In this document: positions 62,104-64,000 of the stretch, piece by piece | Layout of the letters: every line of letters starts with the position of its first letter | Numbering within the stretch: the stretch's first letter is position 1 | Assembly (NCBI RefSeq): GCF_008017825.1 | Contig: NZ_VRLS01000012.1 | Location: forward strand, 372,001 to 436,000 | DNA length: 64,000 nucleotides | DNA from: Mesonia sp008017825 | GTDB lineage: Bacteria > Bacteroidota > Bacteroidia > Flavobacteriales > Flavobacteriaceae | Reading direction: 5' to 3' | The notes under the pieces: generated by a model | Told to the model about the DNA's origin: nothing | Databases searched by the model: none | What the model saw: only the letters and a program-made list of their open reading frames with translations | Made by a program: the position numbers and the translations under genes

Positions 62104-64000
62104 CTAATTTTTAATGAAACGTTTATTCACTGTTCCCAAATTGGTTTGAATTTGAATAAAATAAACGCCAGTGCTTAAACTTTCTAAGTTTAATAGTTGC
62201 TTATTTTCTTCAACATTCATCAGTTCTAAACCGCTTAAATTATAGATTTTTAACTGCTCAATCTTTTGCTTGTTTTTAGCCTCAATATGCAAGATATTTT
62301 TTGCTGGGTTAGGGTAGATGCTAATGTTATTTTCTAATTCATAATTTGTAGAACTTAAATCGTCAATAATTTTGGTGGAAACCATATTGGTGATGATGGG
62401 AGCATTAAAGTCAAAATAGATATTGGCATCGCCCGTAATAAAATCTTCCACTGCTACATCACTTTTAGGCTTGATTTTATAGGCTACAAAACCGTGACTT
62501 GCGGGTTCGTTGGTGTTTTCATCGGGTAGAATGATACCATCAAAAATAAATTCTACTTCGTTTTTATTGTTTACTTCAATACGGTAGTTATGACTTGCAT
62601 TTACAGGTCTTAAGGTGCTGTAATCTAATTTTGGATGTAGCGTGTCTAAAATTCTTACATTAATAGCGCTGGCAGTTCCCGTATTTTGGAAACGAATTAA
62701 GTAATTTAAATATTCATCGGCTTTATCAATTTCAATTTCTTCTCCCTGTAATACTTGCTTGTCATTAGGATCGTAAGAATTCACAACGGTTTGGTCGTAG
62801 ATAAAGGTATTGTCACTCGGAGTAAAATCATTCGCACTCGGATTCACATTAGCGGTAAAGCTTAAAATGTCATCCCCGTTTACCGTGGGTGGTTGAAAGG
62901 TTTGCATCGTAATATCTACGGTCTGGAAAGTAAGCGGTTGCAAATTGGCAATATCAAAGGTTAGTTGATTCGCAGTAGTAGAAGTTGGTGCCGCACTACT
63001 GTTGACAAAGCTTTGCATGGTGTTATCAAAATCTAAAGTTACCGTAGCATTGGTAACGGCTTGTGTACCTAGATTTTCTACGACCAATTGGTAATCTGCA
63101 TTGAAACCAGGGCGAGCCCCCCCTCTAGGAATTAATGTAATGTTTAGGTCATCAACACTTTGATTAGCAGTGACACAAAAATCAGCAGTTTGGCTATTTG
63201 AAGTTGTAAAAGTCACTTGCTGATTTGCTGGCGTTATGGAATAATATGTTGGCATGTTCATCACCGAAACAGTAAAATTATTTCCAATGACCCCTAATTC
63301 GTAATTGCCATTAAGAGTAAAAGTTTGCCAATTTTCAACCCCATCGGTAGCATCCACTAAAAAACCACTTACTCCAATATCTGTAGGGTCACAACCATTA
63401 TTATTTTCATCATAAGTAATTTCACCGACAATAGAATTACAATTTTGCGATTGAGTATCACCTGTAATATTCCATCCTCTATTAATCAACTCATTACGAA
63501 TCGTTGTATTACAATATTCTAAACCTTGTGCACCTAAATTAATTTGATGGGCTCCCAGAGCTACAAGTTGGGATAGGAAGTTATCATAATGTCTTACGCT
63601 TAAACCAGAATTATTTAAAAAATCAAATAGAGAGGGAGCTGTGATATTCCAATTATTCAAGGGTTGATTGTAGGAGCTTGCATTATGAAATGTACTGGTC
63701 ATTTCAGTAACATTTGATACGTCCCAGTTATTTAAATTTTGATCGAAATTGGAAGCATTTTGAAACATACCATGAATAGTATTTACATTTGAAACATCCC
63801 AGTTATTTAAAGGCTGATTAAAAGAAGTTGCAGAGGAAAACATAAGTCTCATATTGTTAACACTTGACACATCCCAATTGTTTAGGGGTTGATCAAAAAA
63901 GATTGCTTCAGTGAACATTTTATACATACTTGTCACACTAGATACATTCCAAGTGCTTATACTCGAATTAAAACTACTTGCGTTTACAAACATTGCTTCC
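62104..64000 (-). CDS. T9SS-secreted repeat protein, N-terminal part outside window
   Basis: Partial: the frame is open to base 64000 and no real start is visible; at least 631 residues remain. It begins with 25-residue BspA/DUF285-type repeats (see 63649-63993). A linker and a short beta domain follow (CNSIVGEITYDENNNGCDPTD near 195). Then comes a DUF11-like domain (about 275-395, NVTLIPRGG, NLGTQAVTNATVTLDFDN), a DUF7619-type domain with SYDPNDKQVLQGEEI near 417, and a T9SS type A sorting domain in the last ~75 residues (IYPNPAKNILHIEA, LKIYNLSGLELMNV, LSTGVYFIQIQT). A large exported surface or secreted protein, function unknown. Confidence 0.82.
   Translation of the reverse strand, partial: EAMFVNASSFNSSISTWNVSSVTSMYKMFTEAIFFDQPLNNWDVSSVNNMRLMFSSATSFNQPLNNWDVSNVNTIHGMFQNASNFDQNLNNWDVSNVTEMTSTFHNASSYNQPLNNWNITAPSLFDFLNNSGLSVRHYDNFLSQLVALGAHQINLGAQGLEYCNTTIRNELINRGWNITGDTQSQNCNSIVGEITYDENNNGCDPTDIGVSGFLVDATDGVENWQTFTLNGNYELGVIGNNFTVSVMNMPTYYSITPANQQVTFTTSNSQTADFCVTANQSVDDLNITLIPRGGARPGFNADYQLVVENLGTQAVTNATVTLDFDNTMQSFVNSSAAPTSTTANQLTFDIANLQPLTFQTVDITMQTFQPPTVNGDDILSFTANVNPSANDFTPSDNTFIYDQTVVNSYDPNDKQVLQGEEIEIDKADEYLNYLIRFQNTGTASAINVRILDTLHPKLDYSTLRPVNASHNYRIEVNNKNEVEFIFDGIILPDENTNEPASHGFVAYKIKPKSDVAVEDFITGDANIYFDFNAPIITNMVSTKIIDDLSSTNYELENNISIYPNPAKNILHIEAKNKQKIEQLKIYNLSGLELMNVEENKQLLNLESLSTGVYFIQIQTNLGTVNKRFIKN
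63649..63993 (-). repeat. Tandem 75-base (25-residue) repeats
   Basis: Four full units and one partial unit with the pattern MF.xASxFxxPLNNWDVSSVxxM.. run head to tail (units starting at residues 1, 26, 51, 76 and 101 of the visible part). They are the DUF285/BspA type, found in surface proteins. The array continues beyond the window. Confidence 0.85.

Noticed and set aside
1..64000. tRNA, rRNA, CRISPR, insertion sequence or prophage
   Set aside because: No cloverleaf, repeat-spacer array, transposase or phage structural genes could be recognised anywhere in the window by reading.

Overview
The window looks like a chromosomal segment of a low-GC member of the Flavobacteriaceae (Bacteroidota). 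The evidence is a full Bat (MoxR/VWA/TPR) operon, type IX secretion sorting domains on two proteins, a PorZ-like protein next to recO, a eukaryote/archaeon-like glycyl-tRNA synthetase, promoter -7 boxes of the TAnnTTTG type, few Shine-Dalgarno sequences and several TTG starts. The genus cannot be fixed from sequence alone. I see no rRNA, tRNA, CRISPR array, insertion sequence, prophage or integration site. The region reads as ordinary core chromosome with a few lineage-specific proteins.

Layout. 1-1604: a partial short-chain dehydrogenase and a DUF4382 lipoprotein. 1758-10808: moxR, DUF58, a two-membrane-span protein, batA, batB, batC, batD and batE, tightly packed on the plus strand. 10870-13485: a small secreted or anchored protein, a SulP anion transporter and a beta-carbonic anhydrase, probably a bicarbonate module. 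13621-16643: a lipoprotein, cvpA, an unknown 118-residue protein, then pheS followed by two small uncharacterised proteins, one of them a 56-residue membrane protein at 16074-16244. 16665-25624: mostly minus-strand housekeeping (EamA transporters, gpsA, yicC-gmk-nadD, ArsC-like, DUF3298 lipoprotein), a thioesterase, a cystathionine gamma-synthase-family enzyme and a beta-barrel protein.

25833-30296: glutamate dehydrogenase, porZ-like and recO. 30468-36827: the ligase-associated DNA-damage cassette (MBL exonuclease, ATP-dependent ligase, DEXH helicase, PdeM endonuclease). It is split between helicase and PdeM by a structured intergenic element and a PrcB-like lipoprotein. 36986-44666: a TspO-like membrane protein, a minus-strand redox group (DoxX, SDR, flavin disulfide-oxidoreductase-like enzyme), then mfd and an overlapping unknown membrane protein. 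44675-50033: yraN, a TonB-dependent receptor with a PQQ-type sugar dehydrogenase lipoprotein, an LD-carboxypeptidase and a lipoprotein. 50402-62038: metG, a histone-deacetylase-family enzyme, a CBS protein, two twin-arginine ferritin-like proteins, ssb, a nitrilase-family amidase, an Ig-like lipoprotein, comF, a coiled-coil protein and glyS. 62104-64000: the C-terminal part of a large T9SS-secreted protein with 25-residue repeats.

No clearly new multi-gene system stands out. The observations most worth a second look are: four genes whose -7 box lies only 4-5 bases before the start codon (possible leaderless mRNAs); the structured element and extra lipoprotein inside the DNA-damage cassette; a terminator-like hairpin on the plus strand with no plus-strand gene in front of it; the pheS-linked small proteins; and the tandem Tat-exported ferritin-like pair.
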